Of a DNA stretch of 64,000 nt, positions 43,809 through 53,634 are shown in pieces (positions within the stretch are counted from its first letter, which is position 1; every line of letters begins with the position of its first letter). The notes beneath the pieces are model-generated. The model had not been told where the DNA came from, searched no databases, and saw only the letters and a program-made list of their open reading frames with translations. This DNA is from Nostoc punctiforme NIES-2108 (GTDB lineage: Bacteria; Cyanobacteriota; Cyanobacteriia; Cyanobacteriales; Nostocaceae). Made by a program: the position numbers and the translations under genes. The stretch covers positions 124,001 through 188,000 of the forward strand of contig LXQE01000147.1 in NCBI GenBank assembly GCA_003326195.1. The letters are read 5' to 3'.

Positions 43809-44778
43809 TCCCAAACAGAGCAAAACCCAAATGAAGAGCAAGAAGCCTGATCGGGGTTGGGGAACCTTGTGGAATCCAAACTTCGGTGCATTTGCGGCAC
43901 TCCTAATTCTCTATGTTGCGAACGCCGTCTTTACTCCGCGTTTTGCAACAGTTAGCAACACATTAAATATGTTGCTCCAAGTATCCACAACAATGTTGGT
44001 TGCTGTTGGCATGACCTTTGTGATTGCCTCCCGTGGCATCGACCTGACGGTTGGCTCTACTATGGCATTGGTTTCAGTCATTGTGGCATTGCTGATTAAG
44101 TATGGGATGACTGTTGCCATCTTGTTCGCTTTGAGCGCGGCTCTGTTGGTTGGTTTTATCAATGGCTTTCTGATCTCGCGTCTGAAACTTGATGCCTTGA
44201 TTACTACCTTGGCGGCTCTCATCTTATGGCGTGGAATTGCTCAGGTTATCGGGGACGGTAAGCTCGTTCCTTTTGTCAATCCGACATTTGAAGCGCTGGG
44301 AAAGGGCTATCTCGGTTCTATACCAATTCAAGTTGTAATTGCAGCAGTAGCAATCGCGGCAGCTTTTTTTTGTATCCGCTCTACGCTTTTCGGCCGTTAT
44401 ATCGTTGCAGTCGGCGGCAATGAGGAGGCTGCACGGCTTGCGGGTATCCGTGCGGAGCGCGTGAAATATATAGTCTATATAATTAGTGCCCTGCTTGCCG
44501 GGGTTGCCGGACTTGTGGAGACAGCCAGGCTTGGCATGGGCGATCCGAGCAAGGTTGGTGTCAACGCAGAATTTGATGCGATCGCGGCTGTTGTTGTTGG
44601 CGGTACGCCCTTCTCCGGTGGTCGGGCAAATGTCCTTGGCACTGTTGTCGGAGCCTTGCTCATGCAGGTGATTTCCACAAGTTTCAATATGCTGCTGATT
44701 CCCTTTACCTGGTCATTAGTTTTGAAATCCGTAATCATTCTTTTCGCCATTTTTTTGCAGCGACCGAGGGAGGTTTAA
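43801..44778 (+). CDS. YtfT-like sugar ABC permease
   Basis: About 325 residues from GTG 43801, which overlaps the ATPase stop by 8 bases; GTG 43777 and ATG 43831 are alternatives. There are eight to ten membrane segments and the CUT2 permease motifs VGMTFVIASRGIDLTVGSTMAL and AVGGNEEAARLAGI. The end (FDAIAAVVVGGTPFSGG) is the coupling region. It forms a heterodimer with the second permease, as YtfT/YjfF do. Located in the inner membrane. Confidence 0.92.
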   Translation: MDNPKQSKTQMKSKKPDRGWGTLWNPNFGAFAALLILYVANAVFTPRFATVSNTLNMLLQVSTTMLVAVGMTFVIASRGIDLTVGSTMALVSVIVALLIKYGMTVAILFALSAALLVGFINGFLISRLKLDALITTLAALILWRGIAQVIGDGKLVPFVNPTFEALGKGYLGSIPIQVVIAAVAIAAAFFCIRSTLFGRYIVAVGGNEEAARLAGIRAERVKYIVYIISALLAGVAGLVETARLGMGDPSKVGVNAEFDAIAAVVVGGTPFSGGRANVLGTVVGALLMQVISTSFNMLLIPFTWSLVLKSVIILFAIFLQRPREV

Positions 44779-44784
44779 CGCGTC

Positions 44785-45756
44785 ATGGCTGTCACAAAGT
44801 CTCTTGCGCTTACGGGTTTGCGGCGTTTTGCCAAGCTCATCACTTCCCAGGGCGTGCTGCTCATGCTCCTTAGTTTGGCTGTTTTCGCATCCTTTCGTTA
44901 TGAAACCTTCCTGACACCTCTTAATCTGATGAACATCATGCGACAGAACAGTATGCTGGCGATAGTGGCGCTGGGCATGACTATCGTGATTCTCAGTGGA
45001 GGAATCGATCTATCCGTGGGTTCGCTGGTTGCTTTGGGCGGTGTCGTCGCCGCAATGCTTGCCGGACAAGGAAGCTTTGTGGCGATCGCCGGTGGCATTG
45101 CTAGCACCACGTTGCTCGGTGTGGTCAATGGTCTTCTCGTGTCTCGTGCACGGCTTCAGCCGTTCGTTGTTACCTTATTCACTGCCAGCGCTGCACGTGG
45201 GCTGGCGTTGAGCATCACCCAGGAGAGGTCGATTGCCGTATCATCGACAGCATCGGGATTTGTTTGGCTGGGTAGAGGATTTATTGGTTGGATTCCTGTA
45301 CCCGTGCTGATAGTTGCACTCTTATATTTTGCAGCTTGGTTTATGCTGCACAGAAGCCGATTAGGTTTGCACATATTCGCTATTGGCAACAACGAGGAAG
45401 CCTCTCGACTCATGGGCGTGAACCCGAATCAAGTGAAGCTTGCAGTCTACACATTTAGCGGGTTACTTTCAGGGCTTGCTGGTATTATTCTCGCAGGTCG
45501 TTTAGGAGCGGGTCAGCCTGTGGCTGCCTTTGGCTGGGAAACAGATGCGATCGCTGCCACCGTCATGGGAGGAACGTTTCTCGCAGGGGGTCAGGGGAGC
45601 GTGTTTCCGACGCTAGTCGGTGTACTTTTACTAGGAATGATGTATAACCTTTTAAATCTTGAGGGAACCATTACTCCTTGGTGGCAGCTCGTACTCCGTG
45701 GTGGCTTCTTACTTTTGGTAGTGCTTTTTCAGCAGCGTATTGTGCAGAGGGGCTGA
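44785..45756 (+). CDS. YjfF-like sugar ABC permease
   Basis: 323 residues, beginning 6 bases after the first permease. CUT2 motifs: ALGMTIVILSGGIDLSVGSLVAL, AIGNNEEASRLMGV and TDAIAATVMGGTFLAGGQGSV. About eight to ten membrane segments. It completes the four-subunit importer, in the same order as E. coli ytfQ-ytfR-ytfT-yjfF. No terminator is obvious afterwards. Confidence 0.92.
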   Translation: MAVTKSLALTGLRRFAKLITSQGVLLMLLSLAVFASFRYETFLTPLNLMNIMRQNSMLAIVALGMTIVILSGGIDLSVGSLVALGGVVAAMLAGQGSFVAIAGGIASTTLLGVVNGLLVSRARLQPFVVTLFTASAARGLALSITQERSIAVSSTASGFVWLGRGFIGWIPVPVLIVALLYFAAWFMLHRSRLGLHIFAIGNNEEASRLMGVNPNQVKLAVYTFSGLLSGLAGIILAGRLGAGQPVAAFGWETDAIAATVMGGTFLAGGQGSVFPTLVGVLLLGMMYNLLNLEGTITPWWQLVLRGGFLLLVVLFQQRIVQRG

Positions 45757-46603
45757 GTTTATTGAAACGGAAGTTGTAGTTGTTCAGATGTCAGAGATGT
45801 AATTCAACTTAAAGGTAGTGGTTGGTGACTAATGTTATTAATATAAGCTGATTCTCCAATAGTATAAAAGTATGTGCCACCATTGATAAGTGCTAAATAT
45901 TTATTGGGAATTGTTAACCAAACGAAAGGCTAGAATTTGCTCTGTTAAAGCGGGAGTAACATCCCAAACAATTAGGAGGCCACACATACAAGTAAGTTTT
46001 TTTGTAGTGTCTCTTGCGATACTAATAATTCGCAGGCTTAATTGATGTCGCCAAGCATTTATGCAAATCAGTTGCACTTGCACTGGCAAACTTGGCTTTA
46101 TCTTCAAAATTGGCGTGGTTGGAGGAAAAAAGACTATCTATCTGGCAATATTCAATGAATGCTTCCGTTATTCCCTTATATAACCTGATTTTAGTTATTT
46201 TTCTTTTGTTTGCTAATGCTTATTGACCAATAAATGATTTTAAAGCATTTACTTAAACAATTTATATAAATAAAATTTTCATGACAACCACTTTATTGCG
46301 TGGCAGATTTATGATAGATATAGCGACCTAAATTTAATGCTTTTTTTTTAAGATAACCTGGCAAAGATTAGTAATGTATATGCCATAATGTCACGAGCTA
46401 GGGGTATATAAATTTATTGCTATACTTCAACACGTAAGTGGGGAAGGTATCAGTATTGGCTACGAAAAAATATAATGCTACTAGCTCGAACCCATCGTTC
46501 ATCGATCGGGTAAAAACTCTTGCTATATACCGGAATTCAGTATTTGGGTCTGCATTTAATCTATAGCAGGGGTTGATTGAGTTATGGATAGGGAGGAAAT
46601 TTG
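45757..46603. other. Gene-poor spacer before the GH2 gene
   Basis: About 845 bases. A 68-codon minus-strand frame (45901-46107) has no recognised match and no clear start context, so it is not called as a gene. The rest is AT-rich with no repeat. It must contain the promoter for the GH2-galT pair. Confidence 0.5.
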
Positions 46604-48460
46604 ATGAAATTGTTAGATATAAAGAATCATGAGGTTAAATTAGCCTCTAAAACTGATAGTAATTTTGTGGACTTAACAGCAGCACACCCCCGACCATTGT
46701 TAAAGCGATCGCGCTGGCAAACTTTAAATGGGCTATGGAAATTCGCATTTGATGACCAAGGAAAATGTGTCGAACCCAGCGATTTTAACGAATGGTCTCA
46801 TCATATAGAAGTTCCTTATGCGCCCGAATCTACCAAAAGTGGGATTAGCGATCGCGGTTTTCATCCAAACTGCTGGTACGAGCGGGAATTTGAAACACCA
46901 CTAGGGGACGGCAGATTACTGTTACACTTTGGTGCTGTGGATTATCGCGCTCGTGTGTGGGTAAACGATAAATACATAGCCGAGCATGAAGGCGGACACA
47001 CTTCTTTCACTCTCGATATTACCCATGCCTTAAATGACAGTGGTACAACAAAAGTAACAGTGTGGGCGCAAGACGATCCGCACGACCTCGCCAAACCTCG
47101 TGGTAAACAAGATTGGCATTTGAAACCCCATAGTATTTGGTATCCTCGCACGAGTGGTATTTGGCAGACAGTCTGGCTAGAACGCGTAGGTGAAACTTAT
47201 ATCGGAAATCTTCGTTGGATTCCCGACTGCGAAAGGTGGGAAATTGGGTTTGAAGTTGGGCTGGCTGGTAATTTACCTACTTCGGGTGTACAAATTAAAA
47301 TTAAACTCAGCGCTGGCGATCGCGTGTTAGCAAGCGATAGTTATGAAGTATTCAACGGGGAAATTTGCCGCCGCATTGTTCTGAGCGATCCGGGTATTGA
47401 CGATTGCCGTAATGAATTACTGTGGAGTCCAGAAAAGCCGACGCTGATAGATGCCCAAATTCAGCTATGGGATAACGATCGTCTTTTAGATGAAGTGCAA
47501 TCTTATACAGCGATGCGGACTGTCAGCATTCAGCGCGATCGCTTTATGCTCAATGGTCGTCCCTACTATCTGCGGTTAGTTCTCGACCAAGGGTATTGGC
47601 CTGAGACATTAATGACTCCACCCAGTGACGAAGCATTACGACGTGATGTAGAACTCGTCAAAGCTATGGGTTTTAACGGAGTACGCAAACACCAAAAAAT
47701 TGAAGACCCCCGCTTTTTATATTGGGCAGACGTTTTAGGGTTGTTAGTATGGGAGGAGATGCCCAGCGCTTACCGCTTCACGCCGAAAGCCGTGGAACGC
47801 ATGACCCGTGAATGGACGGAAATCATCAAGCGAGATGTCAGCCATCCTTGTATTGTGGCGTGGGTGCCGTTTAATGAATCTTGGGGTGTGCCAAATTTGA
47901 TTGAGACGGCGGCTCATCGTAACTACGTGTTGGCAATGTATCACCTAACTAAAACTCTCGATCCGACTCGCCCAGTAATTGGTAACGATGGTTGGGAAAG
48001 TACCGATACCGACATCCTCGCTATTCATGACTATGAACGCCACCCTGAGCGATTAGCTCATCGCTACAGACCGGATATTCAGATATCAGATTTATTTGAG
48101 CGTAGCCGCCCTGGGGGGCGTATTCTCACCTTGGATAACTATCCCCATCAAGGACAACCCGTGATGTTAACCGAGTTTGGTGGTATTGCTTATGCCCCTC
48201 TCGATCAACCTAATGCCGATCAAGCTTGGGGATATGAAAACTGCTCGAATATCTCCGAATTACAAATGAAATACGCAGCTCTCTTGGAAACCGTTAATAA
48301 CATTGAGCTATTTAGCGGATTCTGTTACACCCAATTAACAGATACCTTTCAAGAAGCTAACGGTTTATTGTACGGCGATCGCACCCCGAAATTTCCTATT
48401 GAGGCGATCCGCGCTGCAACCCTCTCAGGACAAGGATTATGTACTCCCACAAGCTGTTAA
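46604..48460 (+). CDS. Glycoside hydrolase family 2 protein
   Basis: 618 residues from ATG 46604, which has GGGAGG 8 bases upstream. An N-terminal sugar-binding domain (RPLLKRSRWQTLNGLWKFAF, ERVWV-like FGAVDYRARVWVNDKYI) leads through the immunoglobulin-like domain to the catalytic TIM barrel. The barrel has the acid/base PFNESWGVPN and the nucleophile segment VMLTEFGGIAY. There is no signal peptide, so it appears to be cytoplasmic. GH2 includes beta-galactosidases, beta-mannosidases and enzymes on furanosides; the sequence alone does not decide. Its place between a YtfQ-type importer and galT/galK argues for a galactose- or galactofuranose-releasing role. Confidence 0.88.
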   Translation: MKLLDIKNHEVKLASKTDSNFVDLTAAHPRPLLKRSRWQTLNGLWKFAFDDQGKCVEPSDFNEWSHHIEVPYAPESTKSGISDRGFHPNCWYEREFETPLGDGRLLLHFGAVDYRARVWVNDKYIAEHEGGHTSFTLDITHALNDSGTTKVTVWAQDDPHDLAKPRGKQDWHLKPHSIWYPRTSGIWQTVWLERVGETYIGNLRWIPDCERWEIGFEVGLAGNLPTSGVQIKIKLSAGDRVLASDSYEVFNGEICRRIVLSDPGIDDCRNELLWSPEKPTLIDAQIQLWDNDRLLDEVQSYTAMRTVSIQRDRFMLNGRPYYLRLVLDQGYWPETLMTPPSDEALRRDVELVKAMGFNGVRKHQKIEDPRFLYWADVLGLLVWEEMPSAYRFTPKAVERMTREWTEIIKRDVSHPCIVAWVPFNESWGVPNLIETAAHRNYVLAMYHLTKTLDPTRPVIGNDGWESTDTDILAIHDYERHPERLAHRYRPDIQISDLFERSRPGGRILTLDNYPHQGQPVMLTEFGGIAYAPLDQPNADQAWGYENCSNISELQMKYAALLETVNNIELFSGFCYTQLTDTFQEANGLLYGDRTPKFPIEAIRAATLSGQGLCTPTSC

Positions 48461-49539
48461 AGCCCGACGGACGCAAACTCAAGTTATACAGTCGCTACCC
48501 AATTACTAGTCAGTTAGAAGCCCCTAGCCCTAGTAATGAACCAGTGCAAGCTAATCCCCACTTGCGCTGGCATCCCTTGCGGGGTGAGTGGGTAGCTTAT
48601 GCTAGTCACCGTCAAGGGCGGACATTCATGCCGCCCCCAGAATATAATCCCCTCGCACCTACCACCAACCCTGAGTTTCCAACGGAACTACCCCAAGGTA
48701 AGTATGACGTGGCAGTGTTTGATAACCGCTTTCCCTCAATGAGTCTGACAGCCAACAATCCACCTGATACCATCGTGGAAACGTTACCAGCGAATGGAGC
48801 CTGTGAGGTAGTGGTTTTTACTCAAGATGCCAGCGCCTCCTTGAGTTCCTTAGAGTTGGATCATTTAGATTTGCTGTTGGAAGTGTGGGGCGATCGCACC
48901 CGCGAACTAGGTTTAGATCCGCAAATTCAGTATGTGCTGCCCTTTGAAAATAAAGGTGTAGAGGTAGGTGTAACATTGCACCATCCCCACGGGCAAATTT
49001 ACGCCTATCCTTTTATACCGCCTGTTCCGGCGCGGATGCTGTCAATGCAGCAGGAGTATTATCAAGAACATCAACGGGGTTTACTGCAAGACTTGATTCA
49101 GAAGGAGATTGCAGCCGATCAACGGATTATTTATCAAGATGAGTATGCGATCGCATTTGTCCCAGTCTGCGCTCGTTACCCCTATGAAGTCTGGATTGCA
49201 CCAAAAGAGCCAGTTAGCACTTTTATGGATCTCACCCCAGAACAACGTTGGGGACTCGCCAAAGCTTTAAAAACTGTCACTCTCAAGTATGACGGCTTGT
49301 GGAATCGCCCATTTCCTTACTTGATGGCTTGGTTCCAAGCGCCAACTGACGGTTTAGCGCATCCCGAAGCGCATTTACACGCCGAGTTTTTCCCACCATA
49401 CCGGACAAGCGAAAGGCTAAAGTATCTTGCGGGAACTGAACTTGCAGCAGGGATGTTTGCCAATGATGCTTTACCGGAGGAGAAAGCGAAGGAACTACAA
49501 GCTGTGGCTGTAGATATTGAAATGCTGATTTCCGCATAA
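48439..49539 (+). CDS. galT: Galactose-1-phosphate uridylyltransferase
   Basis: 366 residues, overlapping the GH2 stop by 22 bases, so translation is probably coupled; the start is uncertain. It transfers UMP between UDP-glucose and galactose-1-phosphate in the Leloir pathway. The N-terminal LRWHPLRGEWVAYASHR and the catalytic HPHGQIYAYPF (nucleophile His) are canonical, with HLHAEFFPP near the C-terminus. Together with galK it lets the cell turn galactose into UDP-galactose, the substrate of the mutase encoded downstream. Confidence 0.95.
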   Translation: MYSHKLLKPDGRKLKLYSRYPITSQLEAPSPSNEPVQANPHLRWHPLRGEWVAYASHRQGRTFMPPPEYNPLAPTTNPEFPTELPQGKYDVAVFDNRFPSMSLTANNPPDTIVETLPANGACEVVVFTQDASASLSSLELDHLDLLLEVWGDRTRELGLDPQIQYVLPFENKGVEVGVTLHHPHGQIYAYPFIPPVPARMLSMQQEYYQEHQRGLLQDLIQKEIAADQRIIYQDEYAIAFVPVCARYPYEVWIAPKEPVSTFMDLTPEQRWGLAKALKTVTLKYDGLWNRPFPYLMAWFQAPTDGLAHPEAHLHAEFFPPYRTSERLKYLAGTELAAGMFANDALPEEKAKELQAVAVDIEMLISA

Positions 49540-49562
49540 AGAGAAAATAGGTAAACCAAAAC

Positions 49563-49594
49563 AAGCGCATCCGTCACGAGATGCGCTTATTGTT
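49563..49594 (+). terminator. Hairpin after galT
   Basis: Stem AAGCGCATC/GATGCGCTT (9 bp) with loop CGTCACGA, followed by ATTGTT. It ends the GH2-galT unit. The T-run is weak. Confidence 0.6.
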
Positions 49595-50071
49595 CAGAAA
49601 AAATCAAAATTCCAATTTACGCAGATTAGTTTGACGGTAGAAAATCCAACATTATCGAACTTGTTGTTGGGTTGCGACTGTTTACACCAACCTGCGATTT
49701 TTTTACCTACGTTTTACTTGCAATCGGGTATTGTGTGTGATTTTTCAGACTTTATAGCCTATTTATCTATTGAATTGAGATAGTCTAGTATTTATATTGC
49801 GTATATATACGCAGGTAAATATGCTGATTTAATCCGTTCTAATGCACCCTCCATTCGTAGTCTCAACTTAGATCAATTAATTTGATAGTAGTCTAGTTTT
49901 AAAGTGGGTAATACCCAAAGATTTTGAACCACGAAGATTAAAAAAGAACAAAAAAGCATTCTCCTCATGCTAAAGGCATTTGTACCAGGAAACGTCAGTT
50001 CAATCCCTCAGACAGACGCAGACAGACCTAAGTAAATTTGATAATCATCTGTATCTATCTGTGTTTTTCCT
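49595..50071. other. Gene-free stretch upstream of the M24-fold gene
   Basis: About 480 bases of AT-rich sequence with no frame and no recognised site; TATATTGCGTATATATACGC (near 49794) is an imperfect palindrome that could be a regulatory site. Confidence 0.35.
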
Positions 50072-51166
50072 ATGAACGAAGAAGTCTCCAAAAAACTAGA
50101 GTTAATCAGGGAAACCTTGCGTGAAACCGAAGTGCAAGTGCAAGGCGTGCGTTTGCGCGGTACAGACTGGTTTGCTTGGGCAACGGCTGGCGCTTCTAAC
50201 ACCGTGCTGCTGACTGCTGAAACTGGCGTAGCAGAAGTATTAGTAACTACTGAAGATGCCTGGGTATTGACGGATGAAATTGAAGCCCAGCGTCTTAAGG
50301 ATGAAGAACTGCCTGCTAATTTTAAGGTGTATGTCAACCCTTGGGCTGATTATGCTGCCCGTGAGTCTTTCGTTCGTGATGTAATTGGCGGCGGAATAGC
50401 AATTAGCGATCGCCCCATTTCCAATTTAGAAAAGCCGTTACCCCCATCTCTGCAAATCCATAAACGGGTAATGATGTCAAGTGAATTAGACCGATATCGC
50501 CAAGTTGGGCAAAAAGCTAGTCAGGCAATGACAGAGGTACTCAAAGCCGCCAAGCCGACTTGGACAGAATATCAGTTAGCAGGTGCCGGTGCAGAGGCGT
50601 TATGGGCGCAAGGGTTGCATCCAGCGCTGACACTAGTAGCGGGTGAGAGGCGTTTACCACTATACCGTCATGCAACAGCCACCGGAGAACAGATTGGACG
50701 GCAAGCGATGCTGGTGTTTTGCGCTAGAGGTTACGGTTTGTATGCAAATCTGACTCGATTTGTTTGTTTTGGTGAGCTTTCAGGCGAACAGGCCGAATTG
50801 CATTCCCATGTGCGTGAAGTAGAAGCAGTAATTTTGAATTTGTGCCAACCCGGAACCACACTCGATGCAGTTTATCACGCCCTAGCTCAGGCTTATGAGC
50901 AGCATGGATTTCCCAATGCCATCCGCGAACACCACCAGGGAGGAACCACTGGATATTTAGCGCGAGAAATCGTAGCAAATCCAACCACTACTGATCCTTT
51001 GGCAGAAGGTATTGCTGTCGCTTGGAACCCTAGTTTAGTAGGGGCAAAAATTGAAGATACTTTTGTGATTTTGAAAGATGGAAAGTTAGAAAATCTGACT
51101 TTTGATCCAAATTTTCCTAATGTTGAGGTAGAAGGAAGGTTACGCCCTGTACCTTTGTATAATTAA
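50072..51166 (+). CDS. M24-fold (Xaa-Pro peptidase/creatinase-like) protein lacking metal ligands
   Basis: 364 residues. The C-terminal pita-bread domain is recognisable: SSELDRYRQVGQKASQAM, FCARGYGLYANLTRF, REHHQGGTTGYL, VAWNPSLVGAKIEDTFV. The five metal ligands of M24 peptidases are mostly replaced: the first Asp is Cys (FCARG), the second is Asn (ANLTR) and the first Glu is Asn (AWNPS). Only a His and the last Glu (KIEDT) remain. This resembles creatinase, which uses the fold without metal. It sits 5 bases before galK, so a sugar-related role is more likely than proteolysis, but this is inference. Confidence 0.8.
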   Translation: MNEEVSKKLELIRETLRETEVQVQGVRLRGTDWFAWATAGASNTVLLTAETGVAEVLVTTEDAWVLTDEIEAQRLKDEELPANFKVYVNPWADYAARESFVRDVIGGGIAISDRPISNLEKPLPPSLQIHKRVMMSSELDRYRQVGQKASQAMTEVLKAAKPTWTEYQLAGAGAEALWAQGLHPALTLVAGERRLPLYRHATATGEQIGRQAMLVFCARGYGLYANLTRFVCFGELSGEQAELHSHVREVEAVILNLCQPGTTLDAVYHALAQAYEQHGFPNAIREHHQGGTTGYLAREIVANPTTTDPLAEGIAVAWNPSLVGAKIEDTFVILKDGKLENLTFDPNFPNVEVEGRLRPVPLYN

Positions 51167-51171
51167 AAATT

Positions 51172-52254
51172 ATGGATTTTCAACAAGTATTCGGTAAACC
51201 ATCTGAAACTAAAGCGAGTGCGCCAGGAAGAGTAAATTTACTAGGCGAACATACCGACTATAACGACGGATTCGTTCTGCCAACTGCGATTCCTCAATGT
51301 ACGACGGTACAGCTAGGTTTTAGTAGCGATAGTCAGCATCACTTTTACTCGGAAAATCTCAACGAGCAAGTGAGCATTTCAGATATTAATCGTAATCCGT
51401 CTGGATTCGCCAGTTATATTTTTGGCTGTATTGAGGTTTTGCAAAAAGCAGGATATACAATCCCATCGCTTTGTGTATACGTCCAATCATCGGTTCCTAT
51501 AGGTTCGGGTTTGTCTAGCAGCGCGGCTTTAGAAGTGGCAACGCTTCGGGCAGTACGCCAACTTCTGAAGCTTCCCATTGATGATATTGAAATCGCCCAA
51601 TTCGCCCAGCAAGCAGAAATTCATTATGCTGGCGTGCAATGCGGCATCATGGATCAGATGGCTTCTAGTTTGGCTGATACCGAGCATATCTTATTTTTAG
51701 ATACTCGGACTTTAGAACGCCGGGTGATGCCTTTGCCTGAGAAAGCGGAGATTTTGGTTATTGATAGCGGTGTACCCCGCACACTTGCAAGTAGCGGTTA
51801 TAACCAGCGTCGGGCTGAGTGTGAAGAGGCGGCGCGATCGCTAGGAGTTAAAGCACTACGAGATATTACTGGTACTGAAGTAACAGAAAAACTACCCGAA
51901 CCTCTACGCCGTCGTGCGCGTCATGTAGTTACAGAAGATAACCGTGTCTTAGAAGTATTGCAAGGAGTCTCATCTGAGCGCTTTGGCGAATTGATGAACG
52001 CATCCCACGCCAGTTTGCGAGATGATTACGAAGTATCCGTACCTGCCCTGGATACTCTAGTCGAACTGTTGCAAAAAACTCCAGGAGTGTTTGGTGCAAG
52101 ACTTACAGGTGCTGGTTTTGGCGGGGCAAGTGTCGCTTTAGTTGCGGCTGGTGAAGCCAGAAGTATTGCAACTCATGTTCTTGAACAATACAAGCAAGCA
52201 GGTTACATCGGACAAATTTTGGTTCCTTCTTTGGAGTTAAGTGATGCAGCCTAA
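51172..52254 (+). CDS. galK: Galactokinase
   Basis: 360 residues of the GHMP kinase family. The galactokinase signature GRVNLLGEHTDYNDGFVLP (about 19-37), the ATP loop VPIGSGLSSSAALEVAT (about 110) and the late motif GARLTGAGFGGASVALV are all present. It phosphorylates alpha-galactose at O1 in the cytoplasm. It lies directly after the M24-fold gene (5-base gap) and overlaps the cupin gene by 11 bases, so the three are surely one operon. Confidence 0.95.
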   Translation: MDFQQVFGKPSETKASAPGRVNLLGEHTDYNDGFVLPTAIPQCTTVQLGFSSDSQHHFYSENLNEQVSISDINRNPSGFASYIFGCIEVLQKAGYTIPSLCVYVQSSVPIGSGLSSSAALEVATLRAVRQLLKLPIDDIEIAQFAQQAEIHYAGVQCGIMDQMASSLADTEHILFLDTRTLERRVMPLPEKAEILVIDSGVPRTLASSGYNQRRAECEEAARSLGVKALRDITGTEVTEKLPEPLRRRARHVVTEDNRVLEVLQGVSSERFGELMNASHASLRDDYEVSVPALDTLVELLQKTPGVFGARLTGAGFGGASVALVAAGEARSIATHVLEQYKQAGYIGQILVPSLELSDAA

Positions 52255-52630
52255 AGTTGTTTATGGAAATGCAGCCGTTGAAGGTGTAAATCGTTGGGGA
52301 TGGTTCATGGGTCACTTTATCACCCCTGAAGACGATCCGCGTTCTACGGAAATGCTAGAAGTAAAATGGGCTGTTCACAAAGCAGGTGAGAGTAGAACTG
52401 AATGGGCAGTAAATAACCAAGCTGCGACGCTTTCAATTCTCATTCACGGAGAATTTCGCCTGCAATTTGAAGATAGAGAAATTTTATTATCTCGTGAAGG
52501 TGATTATGTTCTTTGGTGTGCAGGTCTATCCCATTGGTGGGTTGCTGAGTCCGACTGCACTATTTTGACTGTCAGATGGCCTTCAAAGCCAGGTGATAGT
52601 GTTGCAATGGCTGGAGCCTCAAAGAGTTAG
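52244..52630 (+). CDS. Small cupin-fold protein
   Basis: 128 residues from ATG 52244, with GGAG 7 bases upstream inside galK; GTG 52241 is possible. A single cupin barrel is suggested by WAVHKAGESRTEW, TLSILIHGEFRLQFED, LSREGDYVLWCAGLSHWW and LTVRWPSKPGD. The cupin His pattern is partial (H at the HGEF and SHWW positions). It might bind or sense a sugar, or epimerise one; the overlap with galK supports a galactose-linked role. Some databases name this type signal peptidase I, which the sequence does not support. Confidence 0.7.
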   Translation: MQPKVVYGNAAVEGVNRWGWFMGHFITPEDDPRSTEMLEVKWAVHKAGESRTEWAVNNQAATLSILIHGEFRLQFEDREILLSREGDYVLWCAGLSHWWVAESDCTILTVRWPSKPGDSVAMAGASKS

Positions 52631-52795
52631 TTTGCAAAGTAATTAGGCATAAATAATTTTAATTAATTGTTACGGAGAATTGGTATCAGCCACTAATTTG
52701 CAAAATAGTGCGTTACTATCGACGAGCAATTAAAAAATCCCCTAGAGGTCAGATATTAATACGCCTCTAGCTATAAGTTGAAGAGGATAAAAAAG

Positions 52796-53605
52796 ATGGT
52801 TCAAAGTATAGGCGGTATAGCGAAATATTCAGCTACCGACCTAGACCGATTTGCTCAAAAACTGAATCAAGACGGAATTTGTGTGATTCCCGGTGTTTTT
52901 GAGCAAAAATTAATTGATGAGTGGGCACAAGCTTTTGAAAAATTATTTCACGAGCGTCAAAATCAACCAGGTGGGTTGGCTCCTCGTGAAGTTTCCCGCT
53001 ACTATCTAACCTTGCCTTGGATTTACCCATTTGCTAATGAGTTAGTTTTTGCCAATCCAGTGATTATGGGTATCCTAGATCGCGTGTTTTTCCAAGAATA
53101 CGTAATGGTTCAGATGGGAGTTGATGTCCCATTCCAGGGTTCAGATTATCAGGAAACCCATCGGGATTTTCGCCCATTATTTAGCGATCGCATAGTAACC
53201 CCACTTTACGCCCTAGCAGTCAACTTTCCCCTTGTGGAAGTAACCGCAGAAAACGGCCCATTCCAAATGGCGCGTGGAACCCATGTTATACCGCGAGAAG
53301 AGGGATTAGAAAAAGTTGCTAGTGGTGAAATTCCGATGGAATCCTTTTATATGCAGCCAGGTGACGTGATGGTGCGATCGCCTTTAGCACTGCATCGGGG
53401 TTCCCCAAATCGGACAAACCACCCAAGACCGATGGTAGTCATGGGCTATGCTATGCATTGGTTGCACACACCAAAGGTAGATTTAACTCTCCCACAAGAC
53501 TATTATCAAAGCCTCCCAGAAAAACTAAAGCAGATGCTACGGTGTCAGCTAGTAGAAAGCTTACCTAAGAACAAAGTCGAAACTTACGTGAATTTCAAAT
53601 ACTAG
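52796..53605 (+). CDS. Phytanoyl-CoA dioxygenase-family protein
   Basis: 269 residues from ATG 52796, with AGAGGA 8 bases upstream. The jelly-roll Fe(II)/2-oxoglutarate dioxygenase is shown by ETHRDF (His-x-Asp ligands, about 130), the distal LHRGSPNRT His (about 205) and RPMVVMGYAMHW, where the Arg binds 2-oxoglutarate. The oxidised substrate is unknown. It lies between the galK operon and the GH43 gene, so a sugar or glycolipid substrate is conceivable. Confidence 0.85.
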   Translation: MVQSIGGIAKYSATDLDRFAQKLNQDGICVIPGVFEQKLIDEWAQAFEKLFHERQNQPGGLAPREVSRYYLTLPWIYPFANELVFANPVIMGILDRVFFQEYVMVQMGVDVPFQGSDYQETHRDFRPLFSDRIVTPLYALAVNFPLVEVTAENGPFQMARGTHVIPREEGLEKVASGEIPMESFYMQPGDVMVRSPLALHRGSPNRTNHPRPMVVMGYAMHWLHTPKVDLTLPQDYYQSLPEKLKQMLRCQLVESLPKNKVETYVNFKY

Positions 53606-53634
53606 TAGTTTTTCAAGCTAACTTTGACGAGTGA

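Noticed and set aside
45901..46107. 68-codon minus-strand frame in the spacer after the ABC genes
   Set aside because: No recognisable domain, weak start context, no conserved neighbours; treated as chance.
52241..52630. Signal peptidase I annotation for the cupin gene
   Set aside because: There is no Ser-Lys catalytic dyad motif or membrane anchor; the sequence is a single cupin barrel.
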